From Microbacterium sp. AK009 (GTDB taxonomy: Bacteria; Actinomycetota; Actinomycetes; Actinomycetales; Microbacteriaceae): a DNA stretch of 64,000 nucleotides. The translations under genes were made by a program, and so were the position numbers. This document shows, one piece after another, positions 26,466-36,043 of the stretch. The notes below the pieces were generated by a model. The model was not told where the DNA came from, ran no database searches, and was given only the letters and a program-made list of their open reading frames with translations. Location: positions 1 through 64,000 of the forward strand of contig NZ_JACCCG010000002.1 in NCBI RefSeq assembly GCF_013410955.1, in the 5' to 3' direction. The stretch's first letter is position 1, and the number at the start of each line of letters is the position of its first letter.

Positions 26466-27267
26466 CCTTCTTTCGGCAGCGCCTGAGCGGACAGAGTCAC
26501 GTGTTGACCGGTTTCTCTTTGGAGCCCGGCCCCTTGGCTGGGGGCGGACGACGACGATTCGCGCAGGTCAGGTCGCGCTGAACTTCCGGTGTCGAACATG
26601 CGCTGGATCTCGCACTTTCCTCTCTAGCTCGACACTGTCGTGCTTGGTTGTCGGAGAGCGGCTGCTAAGCATCGACGTCACCCTCAAGTGCTCGACATGT
26701 GCCAGTACGGTTGAAGCGTGGTTTCTGGTCGCGGGCGAGGATGACTTCTACTCCTCCGCCCCGCTCGTTCGTGTCGAGCGCTACACCGAGAACTTGCGCG
26801 ATCGCGCAGATCGCATTCAGTCAGATTCCGGGCCGTTCGCTGATCTCCTGACGCGTGCTCAGATCGCCTTCGAACTCGGTCTTGGCGCGGGCTCGATGAT
26901 CTACCTACGCAAGATATTTGAGTTGGTGACGCATCAGGTCGCCGAGATTGCTGAAGTCCCGCTCCAGACGGCGAGAGGGAAGCGACGCCCGTTCAAAGAC
27001 GTGCTGCAGGAGGTCAATGAGAAGCGCAACATCATCCCGCTGCGCTTCTCCGGGAGTGGCTACAAGCTCTTCGGTGAACTCAGCGACGTGATTCATGGGC
27101 AGTCCGACGAGGATGTTGCCCTCGCGAAGTACCGGCCTTGCAGGCAGCTCGTGCTCGGTGTCGTCGATCAGGTTGCGAAAGACAACGAATACGCAAACGC
27201 GATCGAGGAACTTGGCTGGGGCATTGATGATATTGGGCAGATTGCGTCTGAAGGAGTGTCGTCATGA
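26452..27267 (+). CDS. Unknown zinc-ribbon/DUF4145-like protein inside hsd operon
   Basis: 271 residues; its ATG overlaps the end of hsdM by 14 bases and its stop overlaps hsdS as ATGA. The N-terminal third has two Cys pairs (CRTC and CSTC, about 37 residues apart) like a zinc ribbon. The C-terminal half has YLRKIFELVTHQVAEI and GELSDVIHGQSDED, a pattern resembling the helical DUF4145 (HEPN-like) domain. Type I systems are normally just M, S and R, so this is an extra component; a regulatory or effector role is inference. Confidence 0.75.
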   Translation: MQLSDLLSAAPERTESRVDRFLFGARPLGWGRTTTIRAGQVALNFRCRTCAGSRTFLSSSTLSCLVVGERLLSIDVTLKCSTCASTVEAWFLVAGEDDFYSSAPLVRVERYTENLRDRADRIQSDSGPFADLLTRAQIAFELGLGAGSMIYLRKIFELVTHQVAEIAEVPLQTARGKRRPFKDVLQEVNEKRNIIPLRFSGSGYKLFGELSDVIHGQSDEDVALAKYRPCRQLVLGVVDQVAKDNEYANAIEELGWGIDDIGQIASEGVSS

Positions 27268-28514
27268 GCCGGGTTTACGAACTCATCGACAAGCTTGCTC
27301 CAAATGGCGTGACCTATCGGGCCATCGGCGACATCACAACCAGGGGAAAGAACATCCGCTGGTCGGACACTGGCGAGCAAGCCTTTCAGTACATCGACCT
27401 GTCATCCGTCGATCGTGTCACACGCAAGATTGGTGTCACAGCCACCGTCACAGTTAAAGATGCGCCGAGCCGCGCGCGGCAGGTTGTGCGCCAGGGCGAT
27501 GTCATCTTCGCCACGACGCGGCCGGCGCAGATGCGCTGGGCGGTGATTCCAGAAGAGCTCGATGGCCAGATCGCGAGCACCGGTTTCTGCGTGCTCCGGC
27601 CAGAGACATCTGTGGTCCTGACCAACTTTCTCGCGCACATCCTGGGCACGGACGCATTCCGCCGTTACATCGAAGCGAACCAGGTTCCAGGTAACTACCC
27701 GGCGATCTCCGACGCCGCAGTTCGCGCGTATCGGATTCCAGTTCCGCACCTCGAGATTCAGCGAGAGATCGTCAGAATCTTGGACGAGTTCAGCTCGCAG
27801 GACGAGCTACTCGTCACTGAGCTCCGCCGCGAGCTCGAGATTCGTCAGGTGCAGTATGCACACTATCGTGACTCCCTCCTGATTGGATCGGAGACTGACC
27901 ATGAGCGGTGGGCCATGGTCGGTGAACTTTACGACTCGTCTTCCGGGCTTTCAAAGAGTGCAGACGAGTTCGGTTTTGGGCACCCGTTCCTGTCGTTCAA
28001 GACCGTGTTCAACAACGCGGTTGTTCCATCCGAGCTCACCGATCTCGTCAACTCGACAGAAGCTGAGCAGGCTCGGTACTCGATTAAGGCCGGCGATGTT
28101 TTTGTAACCCGCACGAGTGAAGATCTTGACGGACTCGGTACGAGCTGCGCAGCGCTCAGGGACTACCCGACGGCCACGTTCAATGGCTTTACGAAACGTT
28201 TGCGCCCAAAGACGCAGCGCGTCATTGATGCGCAGTTTGCCGCGTACTTTTTTCGCTCATCGCTCTTCAGAACGCAGATCGCGCGGATGGCGATCCTCTC
28301 GACGCGTGTCAGTCTGAATGACGACATCCTGTCTCGAGTCCGCATTCCCATCCATTCCATTGAGGAGCAAGAGCAGATCGTCGCCACACTCGGCAAACTC
28401 GACGCCCTGAGTACTGAGCTGTCTGCCGGTGTTCGTCGCGAGATAGTCGGCCGCCGCACCCAGCGGGAGTACTACCGCGATCGTCTACTTACCTTCGAGG
28501 AGCTTCCGTCATGA
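27264..28514 (+). CDS. hsdS: Type I restriction-modification specificity subunit
   Basis: 416 residues with two target-recognition halves. Each ends in a coiled-coil-like conserved segment: IPVPHLEIQREIVRILDEF...YRDSLL and IPIHSIEEQEQIVATLGKL...YYRDRLL. It determines the bipartite DNA site and bridges HsdM and HsdR. Overlaps its neighbours by four bases on both sides. Confidence 0.93.
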   Translation: MSRVYELIDKLAPNGVTYRAIGDITTRGKNIRWSDTGEQAFQYIDLSSVDRVTRKIGVTATVTVKDAPSRARQVVRQGDVIFATTRPAQMRWAVIPEELDGQIASTGFCVLRPETSVVLTNFLAHILGTDAFRRYIEANQVPGNYPAISDAAVRAYRIPVPHLEIQREIVRILDEFSSQDELLVTELRRELEIRQVQYAHYRDSLLIGSETDHERWAMVGELYDSSSGLSKSADEFGFGHPFLSFKTVFNNAVVPSELTDLVNSTEAEQARYSIKAGDVFVTRTSEDLDGLGTSCAALRDYPTATFNGFTKRLRPKTQRVIDAQFAAYFFRSSLFRTQIARMAILSTRVSLNDDILSRVRIPIHSIEEQEQIVATLGKLDALSTELSAGVRREIVGRRTQREYYRDRLLTFEELPS

Positions 28515-31500
28515 GTGATCTTCGCCCTCGTCGGTACGACCCAATCGCCGTCAGCTCCGAGAGCACGGTCGTTGCCGAGTATGTCGCCGATGCGAGCGAT
28601 GGTGTTGCCTACCAGTCCGAAGCTGAGCTGGAGAAGGAGTTCATCAAGCTTCTCGAGGCGCAGGCGTATGAACATCTTCCGATCACCAGTGAACGACAAC
28701 TGGTCGCCAACCTCCGGGCTCAGCTTGAGGCACTCAACCGCACCATTTTCAGCGACGCCGAGTGGGAGCGGTTCTTCACAACGAAGATCGCTGCAGCTAA
28801 TGATGGGATCGCTGAGAAAACCGTTCGCCTGCAGGACGATCACATTCAGGCACTGAAGCGCGACGACGGGACGACCAAGAACATCAGCCTCATCGACAAG
28901 AAGAGCGTTCACAACAACCGCCTGCAGGTGATCAACCAGTACGAACTCGCTGCGGGTGAGGGCGGCGCAAGCTACGGCAATCGTTACGACGTGACCGTGC
29001 TCGTCAACGGACTTCCAATGGTGCACATCGAGCTCAAGCGCCGCGGCGTCGACATCCGCGAGGCGTTCAACCAGATCGATCGCTACCAGCGCGACAGCCT
29101 GTGGGCCGGTTCAGGCCTTTTCGAATACGTTCAGCTCTTCGTCATCAGCAACGGCACGCTGACCAAGTACTACAGCAACACGACCCGGCGCCAACACGTC
29201 GAGGATCTGAAGGGCAAGAAGCGGACGCGCAGGACGAGCAACTCGTTCGAGTTCACATCATGGTGGGCCGACGCGCAGAATCGGCCAATTCAGGATCTCT
29301 CGGCATTCGCCAAAACCTTCTTCGCCCGTCATACGTTGCTCAATGTCCTCACCAAGTACTGCGTGCTCACCGCCGACCGCATGCTGCTCGTGATGCGCCC
29401 CTACCAAATCGTCGCTGCGGAGCGGATCCTGAACCGCATTGAGATCTCGGGCAACTACAAGCAGCTCGGCAGCCTGAGGGCCGGCGGGTACGTGTGGCAT
29501 ACGACGGGTTCAGGTAAGACACTGACGAGCTTTAAGGCAGCCCAACTCGCCAGCCGGATGCCGAGCGTGGAGAAGGTGCTGTTCGTCGTCGACCGCAAGG
29601 ATCTCGACTATCAGACGATGCGTGAGTACGACCGGTTCGAGAAGGGAGCGGCCAATTCCAATACCTCCACGACGGTGCTCAAGAAGCAGCTGGAAGATCC
29701 GAACGCACGGATCATTATCACCACGATTCAGAAGCTTGCGACGTTCATCAATGCGCCTGCCAACAAGGGCCACGCCATCTTCGAAGGCCACGTCGTTCTG
29801 ATCTTCGACGAGTGCCACCGATCACAGTTCGGCGATATGCACACCGCGATCACGAAGGCGTTCAAGCGATACAACCTCTTCGGCTTCACCGGAACGCCGA
29901 TCTTCGCGGTGAACGCAGGCACCAGCGGTAACCCGAGGTTGCGGACTACGGCTCAGGCCTTCGGGTGCTTCTTGCACGGCGACCCGAAGAACTGCCCGCC
30001 CGAGAGCCATCAGATGGCGATCCACGCCTACACAATCGTCGACGCCATCAGCGACAAAAACGTCCTGCCGTTCCGCATCGACTACGTCAACACGGTTCAG
30101 GTTGGCGCGGTCGTCGATGCGCAGGTGTCTGCGATCGACACCGAGAAGGCCCTCCTTGCTTCCGAGCGCCTCACCAAGATCGTTGAGTACACGCTCGAGC
30201 ACTTTGACCAGAAGACGCGCAGGTCGGAACACTATTCGCTGGGTGAACGCCGTGTGCATGGCTTCAACGCCCTGTTCGCCACCGCCTCGATCGAGGCGGC
30301 GAAGCGCTATTACACGCGCTTCAAGGAGGCACAGGCGGAGGTCACGCCCGATCGCCAGCTCAAGATAGGAATCATCTACTCGTATGCTGCGAACGACGCA
30401 GTCGGCGACGAGTATCTCGACGACGAGGGCTTCGACACCGGCGCACTCGACCAGTCCTCGCGCGACTTTCTAGCGGCCGCGATCGAGGACTACAACGCCA
30501 TGTTCGCGACGAGCTTCGACACCTCTTCCGACAAGTTCCAGAACTACTACAAGGACCTCTCGCTTCGACTCAAGAACCGCGAGCTGGACCTCGTCATCGT
30601 GGTCAACATGTTCCTGACAGGCTTCGACGCCACCACGCTCAACACCCTCTTTGTCGACAAACGACTCGTCAATCACGGCCTGATTCAGGCGTACTCGCGC
30701 ACCAACCGCATCCTCAACTCCGTCAAGACGTACGGCAATATCGTCAGTTTCCGTGATCTCGAGGAGGAGACGAACGAGGCGATCGCGCTCTTCGGCAACA
30801 AGGACGCCAAGGGCATCGTCCTTCTAAAGCCCTACGGCGAGTACTACGAGACCTACTCAGAAAAGGTGCAGGAGCTTTTCGAGCGGTTCCCGCTCGGCGA
30901 GCCGATCGTCGGTGAATCGGCACAGAAGGCGTTCATCGCGCTGTTCGGCCAGATCCTGCGCCTACAGAACATTCTGAGCTCGTTCGACGACTTCATCGGG
31001 CACGAGATCCTGACAGATCGCCAGGGTCAGGACTATCGCAGCGTCTATCTCGACCTTTACGCCGACTTCCGGACAACTAGGGACACCGAGAAGGAGTCCA
31101 TCGTTGACGACGTCGTCTTCGAGATCGAGCTGATCAAGCAGGTCGAGATCAATGTCGACTACGTCCTAATGCTTGTCCAGAAGTTCCGCGATAACCGGGG
31201 CGATGGGGAAGATCGTGAGATTCGCGCGAACATCTCGCATGCAATTGATGCCAGCCCGAGCTTGCGCAACAAGAAGGACTTGGTTGAGGACTTCGTGGAG
31301 TCGATCTCTGCGAACGGGGATATCGACGAACAGTGGGCTGCGTACGTGGCTGCCCGTCGCACCACGGAACTGAATGCCATCATCGATGAAGAGAACCTCA
31401 AGCCAGACGAGACCCGCGCGTTCATCGCAACGGCGTTCCGCGAGGGCGAGGTGAAGGTCACTGGCACGGCTATCACCAAGGTACTTCCGCCGGTCTCACG

Positions 31501-31612
31501 CTTCGGGCCCGACGGCGGTCATGGCGAGAAGAAGCAACGCGTTCTCGAGAAGCTCGGGTTCTTCTTCGAGCGGTTCTTTGGCTTGGGCGCCAAGGAGACT
31601 GACGACGAGTAG
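28511..31612 (+). CDS. hsdR: Type I restriction endonuclease/translocase subunit
   Basis: 1033 residues. The N-terminal nuclease region holds VTVLVNGLPMVHIELKRRG (ExK of the PD-(D/E)XK fold) near residue 170. SF2 motor motifs follow: TTGSGKT near 332 (Walker A), DECHRS near 433 and GFTGTP near 456. The C-terminal helical part contacts the methyltransferase. Length is usual for the family. With hsdM and hsdS it cuts unmodified DNA after ATP-driven translocation. Confidence 0.96.
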   Translation: MSDLRPRRYDPIAVSSESTVVAEYVADASDGVAYQSEAELEKEFIKLLEAQAYEHLPITSERQLVANLRAQLEALNRTIFSDAEWERFFTTKIAAANDGIAEKTVRLQDDHIQALKRDDGTTKNISLIDKKSVHNNRLQVINQYELAAGEGGASYGNRYDVTVLVNGLPMVHIELKRRGVDIREAFNQIDRYQRDSLWAGSGLFEYVQLFVISNGTLTKYYSNTTRRQHVEDLKGKKRTRRTSNSFEFTSWWADAQNRPIQDLSAFAKTFFARHTLLNVLTKYCVLTADRMLLVMRPYQIVAAERILNRIEISGNYKQLGSLRAGGYVWHTTGSGKTLTSFKAAQLASRMPSVEKVLFVVDRKDLDYQTMREYDRFEKGAANSNTSTTVLKKQLEDPNARIIITTIQKLATFINAPANKGHAIFEGHVVLIFDECHRSQFGDMHTAITKAFKRYNLFGFTGTPIFAVNAGTSGNPRLRTTAQAFGCFLHGDPKNCPPESHQMAIHAYTIVDAISDKNVLPFRIDYVNTVQVGAVVDAQVSAIDTEKALLASERLTKIVEYTLEHFDQKTRRSEHYSLGERRVHGFNALFATASIEAAKRYYTRFKEAQAEVTPDRQLKIGIIYSYAANDAVGDEYLDDEGFDTGALDQSSRDFLAAAIEDYNAMFATSFDTSSDKFQNYYKDLSLRLKNRELDLVIVVNMFLTGFDATTLNTLFVDKRLVNHGLIQAYSRTNRILNSVKTYGNIVSFRDLEEETNEAIALFGNKDAKGIVLLKPYGEYYETYSEKVQELFERFPLGEPIVGESAQKAFIALFGQILRLQNILSSFDDFIGHEILTDRQGQDYRSVYLDLYADFRTTRDTEKESIVDDVVFEIELIKQVEINVDYVLMLVQKFRDNRGDGEDREIRANISHAIDASPSLRNKKDLVEDFVESISANGDIDEQWAAYVAARRTTELNAIIDEENLKPDETRAFIATAFREGEVKVTGTAITKVLPPVSRFGPDGGHGEKKQRVLEKLGFFFERFFGLGAKETDDE

Positions 31613-31727
31613 CTCGCCGGTGGTGTGCGGTCGAACTGTGGCAGGCCAGTTAAGTCAATCAAGTAGGGAGATGGATGGTCCCGATACTCTCTAGTTCACG
31701 AGTTCAACACGAGCTAGAGGACTACTA

Positions 31728-32363
31728 GTGATCGTTCAGCCGACATTCCACGTGCCGCTCGACCTCGAACTGGGACTCCTAAGCGGAGACTTCATCCGAT
31801 ACGGCGGCGTCGTACGTGACACCGCGGGACGGCTCGTGACCCACCTCAAGGAGATTCCAACACCGGAGGTGGTGGTCGAAGGTGCGAAGCGCGCCGCCCT
31901 GAGTCTCAAGAATCCATGGGTAGTCGTGGGGATGGGAGTGCTCACCCTCGTTGCCGTCGGCGGGGGCGTCGTTATCGCGCTGAGCAAACGCAAGAAGGAT
32001 GCCGAGCCGGTGATCCCCGAGTGTGTCCAGAACTACACCGAGGCACTTCGCGCCTACTTGGACGCGATTCAGAACGGCGCCCTCGACGCAGACATCATCG
32101 ACCGCCTCATCGTGAATCTCGACGCGGTGATCGCCTACGGAGAGGAAGGTGACACGACCGTCGCGTTCTCTCCCGATCAGCTCGCCACCTTGACCAATGT
32201 TGTCCTGGACTACACCGCCGAACTGGCCAAGGCGAACGACTTCGAGCTCGACGGACCTGAGACGCCGAGCACGAGCACGAGCACGAGCACAGACGGTGGG
32301 GAAGTCGTCGACCTGCGCAGATACCTCGAACTTCAGCGGCGAATCTTCGGCGAGGCTGCCTAG
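31728..32363 (+). CDS. Hypothetical membrane-anchored protein after hsdR
   Basis: 211 residues from a GTG. One transmembrane helix at ~63-85 (VVVGMGVLTLVAVGGGVVIAL) followed by KRKK, suggesting a cytosolic C-terminal domain that is mostly helical and acidic. A Ser-Thr linker near residue 182-190 is encoded by a GAGCAC tandem repeat. It may belong to the restriction locus but is separated by 115 bases. Confidence 0.65.
   Translation: MIVQPTFHVPLDLELGLLSGDFIRYGGVVRDTAGRLVTHLKEIPTPEVVVEGAKRAALSLKNPWVVVGMGVLTLVAVGGGVVIALSKRKKDAEPVIPECVQNYTEALRAYLDAIQNGALDADIIDRLIVNLDAVIAYGEEGDTTVAFSPDQLATLTNVVLDYTAELAKANDFELDGPETPSTSTSTSTDGGEVVDLRRYLELQRRIFGEAA
32267..32290 (+). repeat. GAGCAC x4 tandem repeat inside a coding region
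   Basis: Four perfect 6-bp units encoding alternating Thr and Ser in the linker of the membrane protein at 31728. Length changes would stay in frame. Confidence 0.9.
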
Positions 32364-32406
32364 TCGAACGGGTCACGCGCTCTCCGCGTAATCGCGGTGG
32401 CGTAAT

Positions 32407-32754
32407 TTAACGGCGGATCTCGACACCTTGGCTCCGAAGCACCTTCAGTATGACGTGCGTACTGAACCCCACCTCGTGTCCAATTGCGGTTGCTGAGGGG
32501 CCCTCGAGATAGCGCTGGACGGCACGGGCCTGCTGCTCGTCACTCATCCGGGTGACCGTGACGATGCCCGCCCTCGCGAGATGCTGCCCCGCGGTCTGTC
32601 GCGCGATCTCAAACTCCCGAGCGGCAGCAGCAACGCTGCCTGTCGCTCGGTAGCTCGCGATAAGCCCCTCCGCCTCCTCGGGCCGAAGTTGTCGTGCCGT
32701 CCGTGGCTTCACGGGCTGGGTATCTGGACGGATAGCCTGTCGAGATTTCGCCAT
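32407..32754 (-). CDS. Helix-turn-helix protein, resolvase-like
   Basis: 115 residues from the ATG at 32754. Two helix-turn-helix-like segments are visible: LIASYRATGSVAAAAREFEIARQTAGQHLARAG and AVQRYLEGPSATAIGHEVGFSTHVILKVLRSQGVEIR. The pattern resembles the C-terminal DNA-binding part of serine recombinases and transposase subunits. No catalytic domain is attached, so it may be a remnant or a small regulator. Confidence 0.65.
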   Translation of the reverse strand: MAKSRQAIRPDTQPVKPRTARQLRPEEAEGLIASYRATGSVAAAAREFEIARQTAGQHLARAGIVTVTRMSDEQQARAVQRYLEGPSATAIGHEVGFSTHVILKVLRSQGVEIRR

Positions 32755-32844
32755 ACGCTCAGCGGGACGGATCGCGGCGCGGGATTGTTTGGAGTAGGCG
32801 TGCGCCCTGCGCTCCAACCGGCCGGCGCATATGCGGGTATTGAA

Positions 32845-33137
32845 CTAGACCCCTGTCAGCGCCGGTTCGGACGGTGCGCCTGCGAGACTTAGCCAGGTGT
32901 CGACCACGGTGTCGGGGTTGAGCGAGACGGAGTCGATGCCCTGGGCGACGAGCCACTGGGCGAGGTCGGGATGGAAACGACATGACGCAGCTCACACTCG
33001 GACTCGATCGCGACAGCGGCCTGGTCGCTGGAGCGTTCGACGAGCGCGATCCGGCCGTACTGAAACTTCGCACCCTCGCCATCGACGCCTGCAGGCGGCA
33101 GGGGAAATACGTCGGGATCTGTGGCCAGGGCCCGAGC
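32845..33137. pseudogene. ppsA: PEP synthase 3' end in two opposed pieces
   Basis: On the + strand from 32976 the frame reads [15 protein letters not shown]...[10 protein letters not shown], a conserved stretch near the C-terminus of phosphoenolpyruvate synthase. On the minus strand 32845-32973 reads [15 protein letters not shown]...TVVDTWLS... and ends ...PALTGV with a stop: this is the true C-terminal tail, which should directly follow GQGPS. The two pieces now lie head to head with a junction at about 32974. Only an inversion or similar rearrangement explains this; no functional enzyme can be made here. Confidence 0.8.
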
Positions 33138-33285
33138 GAATGGGCGCGCCCTGTGCGGACGAGGCGATCACCGCGCGCGGCCGAACAAGTCGGACGCGCC
33201 CAGCACGGATGCCGGTGCCTGACAAATCCGACCGGTGTACCCGTTGGCCACAAGGCACGAAGGTGATTCGCCCTGAGTTTCGTTC

Positions 33286-34211
33286 CTATCGGGCGGCTTG
33301 GGAGACTGGTGTTCCCAAGGGTGTGTCGAGGCCAGCGTAGTAGTCGGCTTCGACCTCGGCGGGGGTGCGCATGTCGAGCTCTCCGTGGAGGCGCTGGTTG
33401 TTCCACCACCACACGTATTCGAGCGTCGCGAGTTCGACTTGCTCGACCGTGCGCCACGGGCCGCGGCGGCGGATCAGTCTGTCTTGTAGAGCCCGTTGAC
33501 GGCCTCGGCCATCGCGTTATCGAAACTGTCGCCGACGGTTCCGGTCGACGGCGTCGCGCCGAGTTCTTCGATGCGGTCCGTGTAGACCACGGCGAGGTAG
33601 TTCGACCCGTGGTCGGCGTGGTGGACGAGTCCGTCGAGGTTCCCGTCCGCAGCCCATGCCGCCATGTTCAACGCTTGGAGCGGCAGGATGTCGGCTTTGA
33701 GCGTCGAGGCGACGTTCCACCCGACGATGCGGCGGGAGAACACGTCGGTGACGAACGCGACGTAAGCGAACCCGGACCACGTCGCGACATAGGTCACGTC
33801 CGCGACCCAGAGCCTGCGGGGCGCGTCGGCGGTGAACCGCCGCTGCACGAGATCCCTCGGCTTCTCGTTCGCCGGGTCGGGCTTCGTGGTGAAGACCTTC
33901 TTCGACCGTTTCACCCCGTGAACCCCCGCGATGCGCATCAGCCGGCCGGTCTGATCCCGACCGATGATCCAGCCCTGCCGTCGCAGCAACGCATGCATCT
34001 TGCGGACCCCGTAGACGCCGTAGTTCTCCGTATGCAGGCGCACGATCTCCGGGACCAGCAACTCGTCCCGCAGTTGCCGGGCTGATGCGGGACGCGCTTT
34101 CGCGGCCCGGTATCCGCGGGCGGTGAGGAACCCCACCTCGGCTTGCCGCATCACACGGCAGACGAGCTCGACCCCGAGACGATCACGCATCTTGTCGACG
34201 AACGCGATCAT
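33286..34211 (-). pseudogene. IS3 transposase orfB with C-terminal frameshift
   Basis: Reading from 34211: HTH_21 segment, then the integrase core with catalytic Asp in WVADVTYV, Asp in HHADHGSNY and Glu in DNAMAEAVNGLYK. The frame stops after YKTD at 33474. The expected remainder (LIRRRGPWRTVEQV ... VSQAAR) continues in another frame to 33286, so a single-base loss near 33478 removed the last ~60 residues. Probably inactive. Confidence 0.85.
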
Positions 34212-34522
34212 CTCGACGAGGGGCGGCCGAGCTCGGTCGCGAAAAACACGCTCGCTGACCGGAGGATCTCGTTCGCCTTCTCCAACTCGGCGATCTGCTT
34301 CTTCAACCGCTTGATCTCCGCCTGCGCGTCACTCGAGGTCCCCGGCTGACGGCCCTCGTCGACGTCGAGGCGCTTCTTCCACAATCGCAGCGTCTCGGGG
34401 TTCACACCGAGCCTCCCGGCGACGTGCTTGATCGCGGCGTGATCGGTCTTGTGATCGGGGCGAGCCTCACTCAGCATCCGCAGCGCGCGCTGACGGAACT
34501 CGTCCGGATACGGTCCTGGCAT
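34208..34522 (-). CDS. IS3 transposase orfA (helix-turn-helix/leucine zipper)
   Basis: 104 residues from MPGPYPDEFRQRAL. HTH (VAGRLGVNPETLRLWKKRL) followed by a zipper-like helix (EIKRLKKQIAELEKANEIL). It overlaps orfB by four bases, the place where -1 frameshifting normally makes the full OrfAB transposase. Confidence 0.9.
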   Translation of the reverse strand: MPGPYPDEFRQRALRMLSEARPDHKTDHAAIKHVAGRLGVNPETLRLWKKRLDVDEGRQPGTSSDAQAEIKRLKKQIAELEKANEILRSASVFFATELGRPSSR

Positions 34523-34637
34523 GAATCCATCCTCCAAAAGGAAAGGACGGAATGAAACTCAGGGCGAATCAAAACGCCCCACGACGACAACGTCGCCACA
34601 GACGAACCCCGCGCGCTCGTCTGCCGCCGAGAGCTTC

Positions 34638-35156
34638 ATGGGATGCAAAGGCGGAGGCCGCCTAAGCACCTGCGACCGAAACACAGGGCCGGGTTTCTAC
34701 TCGTACCACTACTCCTATTCGTGGAAGATAACTTCGACATCGAGAGCCAGCGCCCAGGATGTGATGCGCATATTCCAGAACAATCCAGTGGACATATTCC
34801 CGTTCAAGGTTGAAAGCTGCGATAAATTTCGGAATGGCGGGCAGTGCACGCTCAAGACTGGTGAGGAGAACCTTCCTGACTACACGGGTGTTCCTGCCAA
34901 CAGCGTTGGCGTCGTTGAGGTTGCAACTACACCACTGTCTGTAACTTTCACCGTGCTCGAGGAGGCACCTGGCTCAACCATTGAGTTCCGCACTTCCGTG
35001 AAAGATGGAAACGTGTACCTGACTCAAACTGCGAATGCCGATGGCGCGGACGCTCTGACCCTCGCAGGTGTCTACTGGTTCGACTTAGCGAAGAATGCGT
35101 GGGATATTCAGCAAGCAGCGCTTCAGGAAAAGGTAAAGGCCGAGTATGGAGGGTAA
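34638..35156 (+). CDS. Hypothetical protein, possibly 5'-truncated by the IS
   Basis: 172 residues from the ATG at 34638; the open frame extends back through the IS end (34521), so the original start may be lost. It contains GFYSYHYSYSWKITSTS, NPVDIFPFKVESCDKF, QCTL and a beta-rich middle; two Cys may form a disulphide. No family recognised and no signal peptide in the remaining part. Its end overlaps the next gene by 11 bases. Confidence 0.5.
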   Translation: MGCKGGGRLSTCDRNTGPGFYSYHYSYSWKITSTSRASAQDVMRIFQNNPVDIFPFKVESCDKFRNGGQCTLKTGEENLPDYTGVPANSVGVVEVATTPLSVTFTVLEEAPGSTIEFRTSVKDGNVYLTQTANADGADALTLAGVYWFDLAKNAWDIQQAALQEKVKAEYGG

Positions 35157-35598
35157 CGCAGGTGGGCGACAGCTTGTGCGGACCGTGGGCCTTCTTCTGC
35201 TGTATTCCGCGGTTCTGAGTATCTGTGCCACCTTGATCTTCCGATCAATCGTGTTCCCGCCGCCGTCCTCCGCATTCGAACTCTTGGAGGAGAGCAGGGG
35301 CACAGCATTGGTCCTGATGGTGGGTGGTTTGATCGCAGCTGGAGTTACGACTGCAGCGTGGAGCCAGCTCAGGCGAGTCCCCTCATCCAACCGATCAGGG
35401 AAGTCGCGCTATGTTGCCGTCGCAGCCGCTGGCCCCCTTACTGCGACGGTGCCAGGGGTGTTTCTTTTCCTTTTCACGATGGGATGGTACGGGCTCGCTC
35501 TGGTGGTGGCCCTGACACTAGCGGCAACGGGTGGGTACTGGCTCATCCTCCGCCTAGCCGTCCGTTCAGAAAACGCTTTCGAGGCCGGACACACATAA
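35146..35598 (+). CDS. Small integral membrane protein
   Basis: 150 residues with four hydrophobic helices (about 12-32, 53-70, 88-112, 115-136). No family recognised. It overlaps the preceding hypothetical gene, so the two are probably co-translated and functionally linked. Confidence 0.65.
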   Translation: MEGNAGGRQLVRTVGLLLLYSAVLSICATLIFRSIVFPPPSSAFELLEESRGTALVLMVGGLIAAGVTTAAWSQLRRVPSSNRSGKSRYVAVAAAGPLTATVPGVFLFLFTMGWYGLALVVALTLAATGGYWLILRLAVRSENAFEAGHT

Positions 35599-35610
35599 AC
35601 TGATGTCGCT

Positions 35611-35989
35611 GTGCGAACGATGCTGAACGTACGTTTGCCCGCAGCCCGGCCGGGGGAAAAGGTTCTTCGGCCAATAGGAAGCAACCGGCGCTACGCCGGA
35701 CAGTACGCCCAGCTAATGGACGTACGCATCCTGGCTCGCATCGCCACCAGCGGACCGCTGCAAAGCCTGACCGAGGCGAAACTGCAGCTCGACAAGGAGC
35801 CGCTGACGCGCGACCCAAATCCCAAGCAATGTTCGCGTTTGGGTGCGCTTTGGGAGCCCACACCTGCTCGTGTTGATGCCGAGGCGTGCAGCTGGACCGC
35901 CAACGCTGTCGCAATTCGGCATGATCGGGGAGAAGCAGCAGTACAACGCATGGGTATTGTCACGGGCCGTCCGACAGGTCACCCGGTAG
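35611..35989 (+). pseudogene. NRRYA-family protein copy 2, frameshifted
   Basis: The frame from GTG at 35611 (or ATG 35620) reads GSNRRYAG, GPLQSLTEAKLQLD, TRDPNPK, VDAEACSWTANAVAIR, closely following the copy at 426. After AVAIR the homologous C-terminus (QQYNAWVLSRAV) continues in another frame to a TAG at 35987, so there is one indel near 35915-35925. The open frame itself runs on to 36255 with non-homologous sequence. I read it as a recently damaged duplicate. Confidence 0.7.
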
Positions 35990-36043
35990 GTCGCGTGTGG
36001 ACAGCCCACTTCGTGCCGCCGGCGACATCCGTAGGCTGCAACC

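Larger units (their letters stand above)
33264..34571 (-). mobile_element. IS3-family insertion sequence, orfB broken
   Basis: 1.31 kb bounded by inverted repeats beginning TGATTCGCCCTGAGTTTC at 33264 and its reverse ending at 34571. It encodes overlapping orfA and orfB on the minus strand. The flanks (AGG at the left, AAA at the right) show no 3-4 bp duplication, so DNA next to it was rearranged after insertion, consistent with the split ppsA remnant beside it. Confidence 0.85.
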
